Below, one piece after another: positions 49,276 through 59,025 of a stretch of DNA of 64,000 nt. The notes under the pieces were generated by a model. The model searched no databases. It worked only from the letters and a program-made list of their open reading frames with translations, and had not been told where the DNA came from. Source of the stretch: Shewanella electrodiphila (GTDB lineage: Bacteria > Pseudomonadota > Gammaproteobacteria > Enterobacterales > Shewanellaceae); assembly GCF_023283985.1 (NCBI RefSeq), contig NZ_JAKIKU010000002.1, forward strand, positions 372,001 to 436,000, written 5' to 3'. How positions within the stretch are numbered: position 1 is the first letter of the stretch; each line of letters opens with the position of its first letter. A program made the translations under genes and the position numbers.

Positions 49276-50919
49276 GTGGCCTTTTTACATCGATTATACC
49301 CCGCTCAAATCTCACATCGCATTTCTTTCCTTGTGCTCGTCATGCTCATCCTTTCTCTTTTTAGTATTTGGTCAAAGAATGATTCAAGCTCATTAGATGG
49401 AGAACATACTGTTTCTGTTGAATATACTGTAGCTATGAAGCGTTTTTCTAACCATGAAGACGCACCGTGGTTGAAAGATAATAAACAGTTTGAGTTAATA
49501 CAAAACAGCAATTTTAACTTGAAGTCTAAGCCTTTTGCTTGGCTGAAAATAAGCAACGTTGACGGAGCTTTGTCACCATCAAGCAGAGTACTGATCAACA
49601 TTAAAAGAAACAATATATTCACCCCTATAAAACTGTATCACTTTGATGGCACCTTATGGCAACAGCGTTCATTTGTTTCTATTGATAACAGTTATAAAGA
49701 TCTTGTTGCTGTAATGCCGTCATCCATTGAAAGTCCTGTAGTTTACGTTCAATTGTCAGGTCGATATTTACGAGGCAATGTGCAGTTATTGAATGATTCA
49801 GAGCTTATCAGGCAAAGTAAGACAGACTCGATAATTGATGGTGTTTACTTTGGCATTCTGGCTTTATTTATTTTCTTCAACCTAATTATTTACAAAGTAT
49901 TCAATAGAGTCAGTCATTTATCATACTCGTTACTATTGACCGTGACTTTTATCTGGATAGCTTCAGGTCAAGGCTGGATATCTTTCTTCAATGAACAGTT
50001 AACGACTGTGCCGGTGTTCACGCCTAATTCACTTGGTATTTTATTTTCATTCGCCATAGCATTGTTTTCTAGACAATTTTTGCAGATGAAAGTGATAAAC
50101 CCCAAAATCAATAAAGTACTTTATTACAATCAACTATTGGCTATAGCCTTTTGGTTTTTGTATATAGTCACTTATCAGTCGTTGCCTCATTTTATTTTTC
50201 AACTTGGCTATGTGCTTTGCTCTATAAATACATTAGTCATTCTGCTTGGTAGTATTTTAGGCGCTATAGCCGGAATTTACAGAGGACGAAATAATGCCAA
50301 ACTATATTTGTTGGCAATGATTGTTTTGATCTCGGTAGCTATTTCAATGTCCTTATCAGCATCTGGACTAGTAAACATTTCGTTTAGTTGGCGTACCTTT
50401 CAGCTAGCTTCGGTTTTAGAAGTTATAATTTTGTCGATAGGATTTGTGGTAGAGCATTATCAGAAGCATAGAGAACTTGAAGAAATAGAGCATAAAATAA
50501 AGGATCTTGAGAGTGAACTTAAAACATACAAAATCGACACAAACTCTCTTAAATCTAATATAAGCGATAATCTCGTTGATTCTCAGTTGATTCCCGTATT
50601 AGCTAAAGTTTTGCCTATTCTGCCGCATTTACTTTGGGTAAAAGCTGATGGAAACTACTGTGTTGCAAGCTATAAGAATGAAAACAGCACAGACGAACAG
50701 TTTATTGATTGTAATCTTCAGTTATTACTCGACAGTATAGGAGATGAAAAATTACTGAGGTGCCACAAATCGTACCTAGTAAATTTATCACAGCCTTATC
50801 AACTCACTAGACGCACATCAGCAGATTACGATCTTGTCATAGGCGAACACAGAGTTCCAATCGGAAGAAAATACTTATCAATGGTTCGCAAGGCTTTTAA
50901 ATCAAGCGAGCAATATTAA
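49276..50919 (+). CDS. Membrane 7TM-type regulator with LytTR DNA-binding domain
   Basis: A 547-residue one-component regulator. The order is an N-terminal helix (about 17-34), an extracytoplasmic beta-rich domain (about 45-180) like the 7TMR-DISM extracellular region, about seven transmembrane helices (about 186-395), a coiled coil (EELEEIEHKIKDLESELKTY) and a C-terminal LytTR domain (about 440-545; HLLWVKADGNYCVASY, LLRCHKSYLVNL, VPIGRKYLSMVRKAF). It should sense an external signal and bind DNA directly while membrane-bound. Start GTG 49276 follows AGGAAG. The adjacent divergent serine hydrolase is the natural target candidate. Confidence 0.85.
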   Translation: MAFLHRLYPAQISHRISFLVLVMLILSLFSIWSKNDSSSLDGEHTVSVEYTVAMKRFSNHEDAPWLKDNKQFELIQNSNFNLKSKPFAWLKISNVDGALSPSSRVLINIKRNNIFTPIKLYHFDGTLWQQRSFVSIDNSYKDLVAVMPSSIESPVVYVQLSGRYLRGNVQLLNDSELIRQSKTDSIIDGVYFGILALFIFFNLIIYKVFNRVSHLSYSLLLTVTFIWIASGQGWISFFNEQLTTVPVFTPNSLGILFSFAIALFSRQFLQMKVINPKINKVLYYNQLLAIAFWFLYIVTYQSLPHFIFQLGYVLCSINTLVILLGSILGAIAGIYRGRNNAKLYLLAMIVLISVAISMSLSASGLVNISFSWRTFQLASVLEVIILSIGFVVEHYQKHRELEEIEHKIKDLESELKTYKIDTNSLKSNISDNLVDSQLIPVLAKVLPILPHLLWVKADGNYCVASYKNENSTDEQFIDCNLQLLLDSIGDEKLLRCHKSYLVNLSQPYQLTRRTSADYDLVIGEHRVPIGRKYLSMVRKAFKSSEQY

Positions 50920-51249
50920 TTTGTATTGAATCACCACCCTAGAAAGTACAGTAGTTTTAGCAACTGTTTAAGAATTCGCTTGAGTAGTTTACAGAATAAG
51001 GATGTGAATTCGAGGTAGCTTTAGGCTCAAAGTTAGCATCAAGTGATGCAAGGTCAACAGCAGCAATGAGCTTTAACCAGCCGCACAAGTGAGTATATTT
51101 TTTGGGCTCGTATTACCCTATATATGCTCCTGAATGTGCAAAGGCTTAATGTCCGCTATTGGCTAATTGCTGCCGTTAAATCTTAACGGTCAATATCTGG
51201 TTCGCTCAAAGCTGAATTTTAGAACATTTACGTTAAACATAATGGGGAA
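50920..51249. other. Gene-free spacer after the LytTR gene
   Basis: About 330 bases of AT-rich sequence leading into repeat element B. No ORF, repeat or terminator was recognised with confidence. Confidence 0.4.
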
Positions 51250-52185
51250 TAAACGAGTTACCAGCAATTCTATACTTCATTTATATTGGCTCAGTTACAG
51301 CAGACCATCACTTCAATCTAATCTATTGCCTGCTGCAGGTGCTGTATAGGATATACGAATGTCGCAATCACATGGTCAATGATGTTCCCGACATCATAAT
51401 GACATTTCCCATATCCCTATGGGTCAGATGTGAAAGAGTGACCTTATGTGCAAGCACGACTGTGACACGCTGCATTGTTTATTAAAATCAAAACGTCCAT
51501 GTAAGCTCTGCCAAAACATCCATGTTTTGGCCATATTTGTTCCCTACAAATAATGACATTTCCGCCATCCTTGGCAGTCAGAAGCTCGCTGCTGCATCTA
51601 CACTGGGTTTATTGTCTCTTCGATTTAACTGTATTCGTGACAATTTAAAGAGCTAAAAAGCTCAAGTTGTATAGGTGTTTCGATCTTCTAAGAATGCACA
51701 ATTTGAATTGAGGTAAGCAAGAAAGTCGCGTGAGTCCAGACAAGGATGTCTGGCTAGCTTTCGAGGGGAAGGGTCACTCCTTGGCATCCATGCCATCGTG
51801 ACATTCATAATTCCATTTACTTCAGACGCCCCATCGTGAGCGTTAGTGATTTTTGTCGCTTGCCGAAGCGGATTCAAAATGAAGTTTAAAGCTGGATCAT
51901 TCTCCGTTGGAAATTTTTCTGTTTAAATTTCGTCGGAGCGGCAAGGGATATCGAAAAGGGAAATGCTGTTGTTTCCCTTTCGTCTGGTGTGGGCGAAGCG
52001 CCACGACCTTGATTAAGATCTTGATTTAGAGTTAGATTCTATTCAAATCTAGAAATCATTAGCTGACTAAAGCTGCTAACAAGCTTTGGGGAAAGATTGA
52101 GTTACCTGCATCAGCTTTGTACTTCATCAGTATTGGCTTTATTGAGTTTATTGTCTCTTTGGTTTTGCTTAATTGTTGGTAACTT
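51250..52185 (+). repeat. Composite structured repeat, copy B (rearranged)
   Basis: Second copy, same orientation. It begins with a fragment resembling the core-right junction (GAGTTACCAGCA at 51257), then left module, core and a right module with an internal deletion. Three short inserts absent from copy A are at about 51340-51442, 51531-51580 and 51774-51827. Core stems: CCAGACA/TGTCTGG (51736-51753), CTCCG/CGGAG (51902-51938), GAAATTT/AAATTTC (51910-51931), AGGGAAA/TTTCCCT (51957-51978), GGCG/CGCC near 51995. The outer TTGGATC-type stem is weak in this copy. Confidence 0.82.
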
Positions 52186-52405
52186 AAGAGTTAAAGCGCA
52201 AGTGCTTATGTCATCGAATGAGGCATCAAACATTTCAATACCAACTTTATCTCACTTGGATATTGTCGTGTTATTTAGTCACTGTGTACTGATATGGGTT
52301 TTTCTTAGTAATAAAAAGGCTTCTAAGCTGGTCATATAACCTGAGGTAAACTCTAAACTGAAAACGACTGTTCAAGCTAAAGTTAAAGGACTATTCTAAT
52401 ATAGA

Positions 52406-54043
52406 ATGGTAGTGAAAAAGGGAAAGAATAAGGGAATGAATGTGTTTTGGAATTCGATCAATAAGAAGGTAATGTTTGGCTACGTTGCAATACTAATAAC
52501 AGTGATATTTGCTGGTTCTTTTCTTTATCAACAAAGTAATCAAATAAGCAAAACTAGTGATAAATTTATTGGCGTCATTTTGCCAGAATTACAATCATTT
52601 GAGGCGATTACTAATCAGTTAAACTCTTTGCAATTGGCTGCTTTCGCTTTTTATGGAACAACGATTAATAGTGATGAATTTAACGATAAGTATGCTAATG
52701 CACAAGATCACCTCATAGAGCAGGTCGCTCGATTTAACTCTGATAAAACAACCAATACATTGTCTCCTAGTGTTTTTGAAACTTTCTACCAGACTATCGA
52801 CACTTTAAGCTTAGCAATGAGCCAATCATCTGTTGATTGGGATCTCGCGAGGCTGCAGCTTGAATATATGCAAGCTGCCAGAGAAGATCTTGATTTAATC
52901 TTTGATGCAGCGAGGCAACAAGTCAATTCAAGAGCCACTGAGCAGTCAAGCTATATTCAGTTGCAAGTAACTAAGATGCATCAATCAATCCTCTTTGTTA
53001 GTTTAGTTATTCTTCTTATCATTACGATAGCCTTCTATATTTCTCGCAAAGGAATTGTCATACCTGCGAAAGATCTTTCCGAACAATTGCGTGGAGTCAC
53101 ATCAAAATTGGATTTGACTCAACAGATTCGAGTGTCAACGAAAGATGAGCTTGCAGAAATTGCAGAAGCCCTTAATTTATTATTGTCTACTTTTAGGAAT
53201 AACGTTGATACCAGTAAAGACTCTGCACAGGGTGTGTCGAACGCAGCGCAGAGCCTTGAGCGATTATCGGGTACTGTTAAAACCGAAATAGAACATTTTT
53301 CTCAAGATATTAGCGAGTTAAACCAGCTGGTTAGCACCGTAGAAGTCAACATTGTAGAAGCGGTAGATAAATCTCAGGAAGCATCTGTAGTGGCATTGTC
53401 TGGCGCGAATCAAGCAGAGTCAGGCGCTGAAATTGTTAATCAAGCCGCACAAGGAATTAATGAATTAAGCCACGATCTTGAGTTATCAAGTGTCATGTTG
53501 CTTGAACTTAAAGCTTCAGGCGATCAAGTGAGTGCCGTTGTGAAAACGATTGCGGAAATTGCAGAGCAAACTAACTTATTAGCATTGAACGCTGCTATCG
53601 AGGCTGCTCGTGCTGGTGAGTCTGGGCGAGGCTTTGCTGTGGTAGCGGATGAAGTCCGATTACTAGCGACGCGCACGCACGATTCGACTCATCAAATAAA
53701 TACCATTTTAGCCACTATTGTCCAATCAATCACCGGTGTTGTCACCTCGATGGAATCAAACCAATCTAAAGCTAACACAACGGTTAAGGCTGTAGACAAT
53801 ACAGTCACATCATTGGAAGAACTTCGCCAAACAATATTAAAACTCAGTGACGACAATCAAGGGCTTGCACAACTAACTCAAAGTAACCAAGACGTACTTA
53901 TGAACATGCGTGAGAACATAGCAAATGTGGTCAGCTCTAATTCTACGATTGAAAGGGGAGGGGAAGATATGCACCAAGCATCGAATTTATTAATGGAATT
54001 ATCTGCATCACTCAATACCGTTTCGAATAAGTTTAAATCCTAA
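52406..54043 (+). CDS. Methyl-accepting chemotaxis protein
   Basis: A 545-residue chemoreceptor. Transmembrane helices at about 22-42 and 193-213 bracket a roughly 150-residue periplasmic four-helix-bundle-like sensor domain. HAMP (about 214-268) and the signalling domain (about 270-545) follow, with the conserved hairpin tip [21 protein letters not shown] and [15 protein letters not shown]. It signals to CheA/CheW; the ligand is unknown. ATG 52406 is listed, but ATG 52436 (directly after AAGGGA) is also possible. It stands alone between repeat copies B and C. Confidence 0.93.
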   Translation: MVVKKGKNKGMNVFWNSINKKVMFGYVAILITVIFAGSFLYQQSNQISKTSDKFIGVILPELQSFEAITNQLNSLQLAAFAFYGTTINSDEFNDKYANAQDHLIEQVARFNSDKTTNTLSPSVFETFYQTIDTLSLAMSQSSVDWDLARLQLEYMQAAREDLDLIFDAARQQVNSRATEQSSYIQLQVTKMHQSILFVSLVILLIITIAFYISRKGIVIPAKDLSEQLRGVTSKLDLTQQIRVSTKDELAEIAEALNLLLSTFRNNVDTSKDSAQGVSNAAQSLERLSGTVKTEIEHFSQDISELNQLVSTVEVNIVEAVDKSQEASVVALSGANQAESGAEIVNQAAQGINELSHDLELSSVMLLELKASGDQVSAVVKTIAEIAEQTNLLALNAAIEAARAGESGRGFAVVADEVRLLATRTHDSTHQINTILATIVQSITGVVTSMESNQSKANTTVKAVDNTVTSLEELRQTILKLSDDNQGLAQLTQSNQDVLMNMRENIANVVSSNSTIERGGEDMHQASNLLMELSASLNTVSNKFKS

Positions 54044-54053
54044 TGTCATATTA

Positions 54054-55013
54054 AATAACAAATAATATCCATGATAAACGGTTAGTTCGGCACCATACAT
54101 TTCGCTCAGAGCGTCTCACATCATGAAGCTTCGCTATGTTTTGGTCATTTGTTCCTGATAACAATGCTATTCGCGCCATCCTTGGCAGTCAGAAGCTCGC
54201 TGCTGCATCTACACTGGGTTTATTGTCTCTTCGATTTGACTGTATTTGTGTCAATGATAAGCATAAAAAGAACTAACTATAAAAATCTAAAAGACTCAAT
54301 TTTAATTGAGGTAAGCAAGAAAATTACGTGAGTCCAGACATGGATGTCTGGCTAGCTTTCGAGGGGAAGGGATGCCCCATCGTAAGCGTTAGTGATTTTT
54401 GTAGCTTGCCGAAGCGGACTCAAAATGAAGTTTAAAGCTGGAACATTCTCCGTTGGAAATTTTGCTGTTTAAATTTCGCCGGAGCTGCGGGGTGTTCTAA
54501 GAGGGAGTCGCAGTTCACTCCCTTTTAGTCTGGTGTGGGCGAAGCGCCACGACCTTGATTAAGAGCTTGATTTAGATTTAGATTCTATTCAAATCTAGAA
54601 ATCATTAGCTGACTAAAGCTGCTAACAAGCTTTGGGGAAAAATTGAGTTACCAGCATCAGCTTTGTTCTTCTTCAGTATTGGCTTTATTACTGACAACCA
54701 TACCTTTAATCTATCCATTACCTGTCGGCACTTCGAAAACAAATATCATCCATGTTAAACGGCCAGTTCGACATCCATGCCTCTCGCTCATAGCGTTTCA
54801 CACTGTGAAACTTCGCCATGTTTTCGAAGGTCTTGAACGCATCTGCACTGAGATTATTGTCTCTTCATTTATCTTGTTTGTGGAAATTTAAAACAGAAAA
54901 ATCAGAGTTTCCTAAACACGTTGTCGCTAATAAATAAGGAAAATATATCCCCATAAAAGATAAGTTATTAAAAATTGTAATATTTTTCTACTGTGGTATG
55001 TTCTTTTTTCATT
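54054..55013 (+). repeat. Composite structured repeat, copy C
   Basis: Third copy, same orientation. From about 54598 to 55007 it is nearly identical to copy A (47396-47803). Core stems: CCAGACAT/ATGTCTGG (54334-54351), GGGG/CCCC (54363-54378), TGGAACA/TGTTCTA (54439-54499, one wobble) enclosing CTCCG/CGGAG and GAAATTT/AAATTTC, AGGGAGT/ACTCCCT (54502-54523) and the invariant GGTGTGGGCGAAGCGCC stretch. One short insert is at about 54145-54190. The left module is diverged from those in A and B. Confidence 0.85.
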
Positions 55014-55045
55014 ATTAGAGTGAGTTGAAGGTTAAGGATAACAGA

Positions 55046-56101
55046 ATGATAAGAGTCATTTTTGCAGCTCTGGTTTTATTACCTAGCTTGGTAAATGCAA
55101 AGCAAGATATACAAAGTCTAAATGCACGTGTTAAACAGAAGACTGAGGTAATGGTCTTAGGAACGATGCATTTAAAAAGCATTAAAGAAGAGATCGACCT
55201 GTCTGAAATTAGAGGTTATTTAGGTAAATTTAAACCAACAGCTATTGCAGTCGAATCACTTCGAGGTGAAGATATTTTTACAATGCTTAATGGCTCTGTT
55301 GAATATCATGAAACTTTAACAAACTTTGTGGGTGATGAACTACTTGGTATCGCAAAAAAAGAACAATCATCATTAGGACTTTCTGCCTCTGAAGCAATAT
55401 ATAAAATGAATCAGTTTGAAATAGTAGATAATTTGTCCGATGAAAAGCGAATCGAACTTATAAGACTATCTATTGCAGGCTACTACCCTGATACAGCAAC
55501 ACTCCAATGGTTAAAATTAACAGAAAATGACACTTCTCAATTGTCCACAGATTTAAAAACCTACCTCCGTGCGCGTGCTACAAAAAATAATGAAACACTC
55601 AATATCGCAATTAACTTAGCGTTAAGTGAGGGGATAAATACGATCTACCCTATTGATGACCATCTTGATAAGGATATGTACCAAGACATGGTTAAAAAGT
55701 TAATGCCATCCTATAGCAAATCCCAAGCAGGAAATGAACTTCAAAAAAGTACGCTTATAACTAAATCTCAATCATTGCAAAAACACGCTATACAAACAGG
55801 GGATTGGCTGCCTTTATACCTTTGGTTAAATAGCCCTGAACAAAGTTCTCAAGTTATTGGGCAAGAGTGGAGTATTTTTGTTGATAAAGATTTAGAGGTT
55901 GAGCCAGCATTAGCTAGAGTTGCTTTATGGGAAGTTAGAAACCTAAATATGGTGTCTAACATAATGAGAGTGGTAGCGAGTGAGATTGGCGGACGAATTG
56001 TCATTATTGTAGGTGCATCTCATCGGGTATTTTTCGAAGAATACCTTTCAAAAATGATAGGTGTTGAAGTCATACCGTTTTCTGATTTTGCATCTGAATA
56101 A
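55046..56101 (+). CDS. Exported DUF5694 / TraB-TIKI-like protein
   Basis: A 351-residue protein with a signal peptide (about 1-19, ending LVNA). It has the layout of the TraB/TIKI/ChaN-like fold: an early VMVLGTMHL (GTxH) motif, an FKPTAIAVESLRGED strand, IYPIDDHLDKDMY in the middle and a C-terminal IVIIVGASHRVFFEEYL (GxxH) motif, which supply paired His and acidic residues in families such as DUF5694. Related folds include metal-dependent proteases and haem-binding proteins; the activity here is unknown. ATG 55046 follows AAGGA by 8 bases and was chosen over a TTG at 55025. Directly downstream of repeat copy C. Confidence 0.7.
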   Translation: MIRVIFAALVLLPSLVNAKQDIQSLNARVKQKTEVMVLGTMHLKSIKEEIDLSEIRGYLGKFKPTAIAVESLRGEDIFTMLNGSVEYHETLTNFVGDELLGIAKKEQSSLGLSASEAIYKMNQFEIVDNLSDEKRIELIRLSIAGYYPDTATLQWLKLTENDTSQLSTDLKTYLRARATKNNETLNIAINLALSEGINTIYPIDDHLDKDMYQDMVKKLMPSYSKSQAGNELQKSTLITKSQSLQKHAIQTGDWLPLYLWLNSPEQSSQVIGQEWSIFVDKDLEVEPALARVALWEVRNLNMVSNIMRVVASEIGGRIVIIVGASHRVFFEEYLSKMIGVEVIPFSDFASE

Positions 56102-56371
56102 ATGGCAGATTTTATAATTGGATTATCGATATGTTGCCAAGAATACTTAATGTCTTAAAAAGTTTTGGCTTTTTTAATGTTCAAATTGAATGGCAATAAA
56201 CGGGAGAATTGGGCAAGTATGACAACATGAAACATCACATCGGCTGCTTAACTCAACTCAGCTTAACTCGAATCATTTCACAACCAAAGTTGATCAATAA
56301 CTCTATATCAAACGTATGTTTGAATATCTTTTACTTTAGATATAAAAAATACAGTGAGAATGGCATTAAAA

Positions 56372-56401
56372 AGCCCCTTAGAATCGAAACTCTAAAGGGC
56401 T
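56372..56401 (-). terminator. Terminator for the minus-strand micro-ORF transcript
   Basis: AGCCC(C)TTAGA pairs with TCTAAAGGGCT; on the minus strand it is followed by UUUUU, giving a downstream end for a transcript starting near 56700. Confidence 0.7.
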
Positions 56402-56410
56402 AGTCAAGCT

Positions 56411-56572
56411 CTATGTAGCAAGTGAGCTGCAAGAGCTGTTTTGCGCTAACAAAACATCAAGGGTAACGTCCAATGTCCATAACAAGCTAATTGCATGCTC
56501 AAGACATTTTCCGTTGTATTGCTGCTCAACATGGTCCCAAAGGTGTTTCCAAAATTCAGCAGCAATATAAAA
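56411..56572 (-). pseudogene. Open frame without start codon, possible gene remnant
   Basis: Fifty-three sense codons lie between a TAG and the stop at 56411. The predicted sequence looks protein-like (AAEFWKHLWDHVEQQYNGK, HAISLLWTLDVTLDVLLAQ) but contains no ATG and no ribosome-binding site. It is on the same strand as, and just after, the 23-residue micro-ORF, so it may be the rest of a broken gene or an accident. Confidence 0.3.
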
Positions 56573-56576
56573 CTAA

Positions 56577-56648
56577 TTAGTACGCTTGGTACATTTCAAC
56601 AAAAACACGTTTGTAGCTATTGATGAAACGCTCAAATAATTTAGTCAT
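56577..56648 (-). CDS. Putative 23-residue small protein
   Basis: ATG at 56648 is preceded by GGAG with an 8-base spacer, a good ribosome-binding site. The product MTKLFERFINSYKRVFVEMY plus three residues has alternating charged and aromatic/aliphatic positions and could form an amphipathic helix. A minus-strand terminator lies about 180 bases downstream. I recognise no family, and expression is unproven. Confidence 0.45.
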   Translation of the reverse strand: MTKLFERFINSYKRVFVEMYQAY

Positions 56649-57118
56649 TTTAAAATCTCCACTCAGTAATAAATTCAAATTAGTAGAGTTGGGGATGTAA
56701 CTTGAAATCCATTTTGTTCAAGTCCAATCGACCTTCTCTCAACACAGGACGAATTCTATATCTGTTCAAAAAATAGCTCAAACGAATAAAATTAATCTTT
56801 ACCATTATTAAAACTAATCCAATATTTGATTATTTTAATGCTTATTAATCGTTATTTTGATATTTTGTTATTTAAATTAACTAGTTATGTGTTTGGCTTA
56901 TTTATTTTGTAGTTAGTAAATCTATTGCAGATATGTAAAAAGTTAATTTTTGGGTTTGATAATGTTTCCATTAGTTTTAGATAGTTTAGACTTAGTGATT
57001 TTACAAAAATGTAAATAAATCCCTACCAGCTATCAGTGGTAGGGTCAACACCTAAAAGGTGGTACTTTGCGCACCTACTCAAAACCCGCAAAAAACCCAT
57101 TTTTTATAAGTCATTTTG

Positions 57119-57132
57119 TTGATTGAGGTCAA
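57119..57132. promoter_or_regulatory. FNR/EtrA-like box upstream of cydABX
   Basis: TTGAT-TGAG-GTCAA matches the FNR consensus TTGATnnnnATCAA at nine of ten positions. It lies about 320 bases before cydA. FNR-type control of cytochrome bd is established in relatives; binding here is inferred. Confidence 0.5.
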
Positions 57133-57254
57133 ATTTCGGTGGTATAAATTAAAGGTCTGCAGCATTTGTTGTTTGCTGTAAGTTATTGAATTTAAAAGGT
57201 AAGCTAAAAGGTAAATAATGGCAGTCGCGATCGCAGTCACGTTATATGATTAAG

Positions 57255-57272
57255 TGTGATGTGAGTCTCACA
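57255..57272. promoter_or_regulatory. CRP-like site upstream of cydABX
   Basis: TGTGA-N6-TCTCA matches nine of ten conserved CRP positions. It overlaps a second palindrome, TGTGAG-T-CTCACA (57260-57272). Shewanella uses CRP for respiratory genes, so a role at cyd is plausible. Confidence 0.45.
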
Positions 57273-57453
57273 TTATTTGTGTTTTATCTGGCTAAATTGA
57301 GTTTTCGTAGAATGTTATAAAAGCGCTTAGTTAACATTGAATTAACATGTTAAAAAGAGCATTACTTTTAAATAAAATTTTTCCTGCAATGGCACTTGTT
57401 GTGATTGATGGGAATCATCATGGCATTTGGATGTACCGAGTAAGGAGTCGCCA

Positions 57454-59010
57454 ATGATTATTGAAGAGGTTGTAGAGCTGTCACGATTGCAGTTCGCGCT
57501 AACAGCCATGTACCACTTTCTGTTTGTACCTTTAACTTTAGGTCTAGCTTTTATTTTGGCTATTATGGAATCGCTTTATGTGATGACTGATAATCAAATC
57601 TATAAAGATATGACCAAGTTTTGGGGTAAGTTATTCGGAATTAACTTTGCACTAGGTGTTACCACCGGTTTAGCAATGGAATTCCAGTTCGGTACTAACT
57701 GGGCATATTTCTCACATTATGTGGGTGATATTTTCGGCGCACCACTCGCAATTGAAGGCTTAATGGCATTCTTCCTAGAGTCGACTCTAGTGGGTATGTT
57801 CTTCTTCGGTTGGGATCGATTCAGTAAACGTCAGCATTTAGCAGTAACTTGGTTAGTCGCCATTGCTTCTAATATGTCAGCGTTATGGATTCTGGTTGCC
57901 AACGGTTGGATGCAAAACCCTGTCGGTTCTGTGTTTAACTACGAAACCATGCGTATGGAAATGACTAGCTTCGCTGAAGTGGTATTTAACCCTGTAGCGC
58001 AAGTTAAGTTTGTTCATACAGTGGCATCTGGTTATGTAGCCGGTGCGATGTTCGTTCTAGCTATTAGTTCTTACTACATCCTTAAAGGTCGTGACTTACC
58101 GTTTGCTCGTCGCTCGTTTGCGATTGCAGCAAGTTTCGGTATGGCATCTATCCTGTCAGTTATCGTGTTAGGTGATGAATCAGGCTATAAAGTGGGTGAA
58201 GTACAACGCGTTAAGTTAGCAGCGATTGAAGCTGAGTGGCACACTGAGCCAGCTCCAGCAGCATTTACTGCGGTAGGTTTCCCAAATCAAGAGAAGATGG
58301 AAACTGACTTCGCGATTAAAATTCCTTTTGCAATGGGTATCATTGCTACGCGTTCTATCGATGAGCAAGTAACAGGGATTATCGATTTAATCGACGAGCA
58401 TGAGATCCGCATTCGTAACGGTATGGTTGCTTATTCATTCCTCGAGCAGCTTAAAGCTGGCGATGAAAGCCCTGAACTGCGTGCAAACTTTGAAGCAACA
58501 AAAGGTGACTTAGGTTACGGCTTATTGCTTAAGCGTTACACTGAAAACGTGGTTGACGCGACTGAAGAACAAATTAAAGCTGCTGCCAAGGATTCTATTC
58601 CTAACGTAGCGCCAATGTTCTGGTCATTCCGTATCATGGTTGGTGCAGGTATGATTATGTTGTTTGTATTTGCCGCAGCATTCTGGCAAAGCACACGTCA
58701 TAAAATTGAAGAGAAGCCTTGGGTATTACGTGCGGCGCTTTACAGCTTACCACTGCCTTGGATTGCGATTGAATGTGGTTGGTTTGTGGCTGAATACGGT
58801 CGTCAACCTTGGACTATTTCAGAAGTGCTTCCGACCTTCATGTCAGCTTCAAGTCTAACGACTTCGGATCTGTGGTTCAGTATCATTTCTATCACTGTGT
58901 TCTACTCGATTCTATTAGTGATTGAATTATTCTTAATGTTTAAGTTTGCTCGTCTAGGCCCATCAAGCCTTAAGACAGGTAGATATCATTTTGAAAACCA
59001 AGATGCTTAA
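57454..59010 (+). CDS. cydA: Cytochrome bd ubiquinol oxidase subunit I
   Basis: CydA carries haems b558, b595 and d and oxidises quinol, reducing oxygen with high affinity. The 518-residue protein matches E. coli CydA throughout: [20 protein letters not shown] (with haem-ligand His near residue 20), [14 protein letters not shown], the region after GDESGYK forming the long Q-loop, [22 protein letters not shown] and VAEYGRQPW near the C-terminus. ATG 57454 follows AAGGAG; an upstream ATG-like frame from 57427 is discarded. First gene of cydABX. Confidence 0.98.
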   Translation: MIIEEVVELSRLQFALTAMYHFLFVPLTLGLAFILAIMESLYVMTDNQIYKDMTKFWGKLFGINFALGVTTGLAMEFQFGTNWAYFSHYVGDIFGAPLAIEGLMAFFLESTLVGMFFFGWDRFSKRQHLAVTWLVAIASNMSALWILVANGWMQNPVGSVFNYETMRMEMTSFAEVVFNPVAQVKFVHTVASGYVAGAMFVLAISSYYILKGRDLPFARRSFAIAASFGMASILSVIVLGDESGYKVGEVQRVKLAAIEAEWHTEPAPAAFTAVGFPNQEKMETDFAIKIPFAMGIIATRSIDEQVTGIIDLIDEHEIRIRNGMVAYSFLEQLKAGDESPELRANFEATKGDLGYGLLLKRYTENVVDATEEQIKAAAKDSIPNVAPMFWSFRIMVGAGMIMLFVFAAAFWQSTRHKIEEKPWVLRAALYSLPLPWIAIECGWFVAEYGRQPWTISEVLPTFMSASSLTTSDLWFSIISITVFYSILLVIELFLMFKFARLGPSSLKTGRYHFENQDA

Positions 59011-59025
59011 TCTGAGGACCTGATT

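Larger units (their letters stand above)
56102..57453. other. 1.3 kb region between the DUF5694 gene and cydA
   Basis: Holds a minus-strand micro-ORF with terminator, two adjacent hairpins (57021-57044: CCCTACCA/TGGTAGGG; and CACCT/AGGTG just after), and the cyd regulatory sites. The rest is AT-rich without recognisable genes. Confidence 0.5.

Noticed and set aside
52097..52339. Open frame on the plus strand in repeat copy B
   Set aside because: It begins inside the repeat, a related frame with a different C-terminus appears in copy C, and it has no domain or clear ribosome-binding site; repeat sequence, not a gene.
54643..54891. Open frame in the right module of repeat copy C
   Set aside because: Same repeat as in copy A, where the frame is not maintained; conservation follows structure and not reading frame.
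46899..55013. Integron attC cassette array
   Set aside because: Genes separated by repeats suggested cassettes, but the repeats are far longer than attC sites, no integrase or RYYYAAC/GTTRRRY boxes bound the genes, and gene orientations are mixed.
56209..56403. 64-residue plus-strand frame ending in the terminator hairpin
   Set aside because: Low-quality sequence with a stop just inside the minus-strand terminator and no ribosome-binding site.
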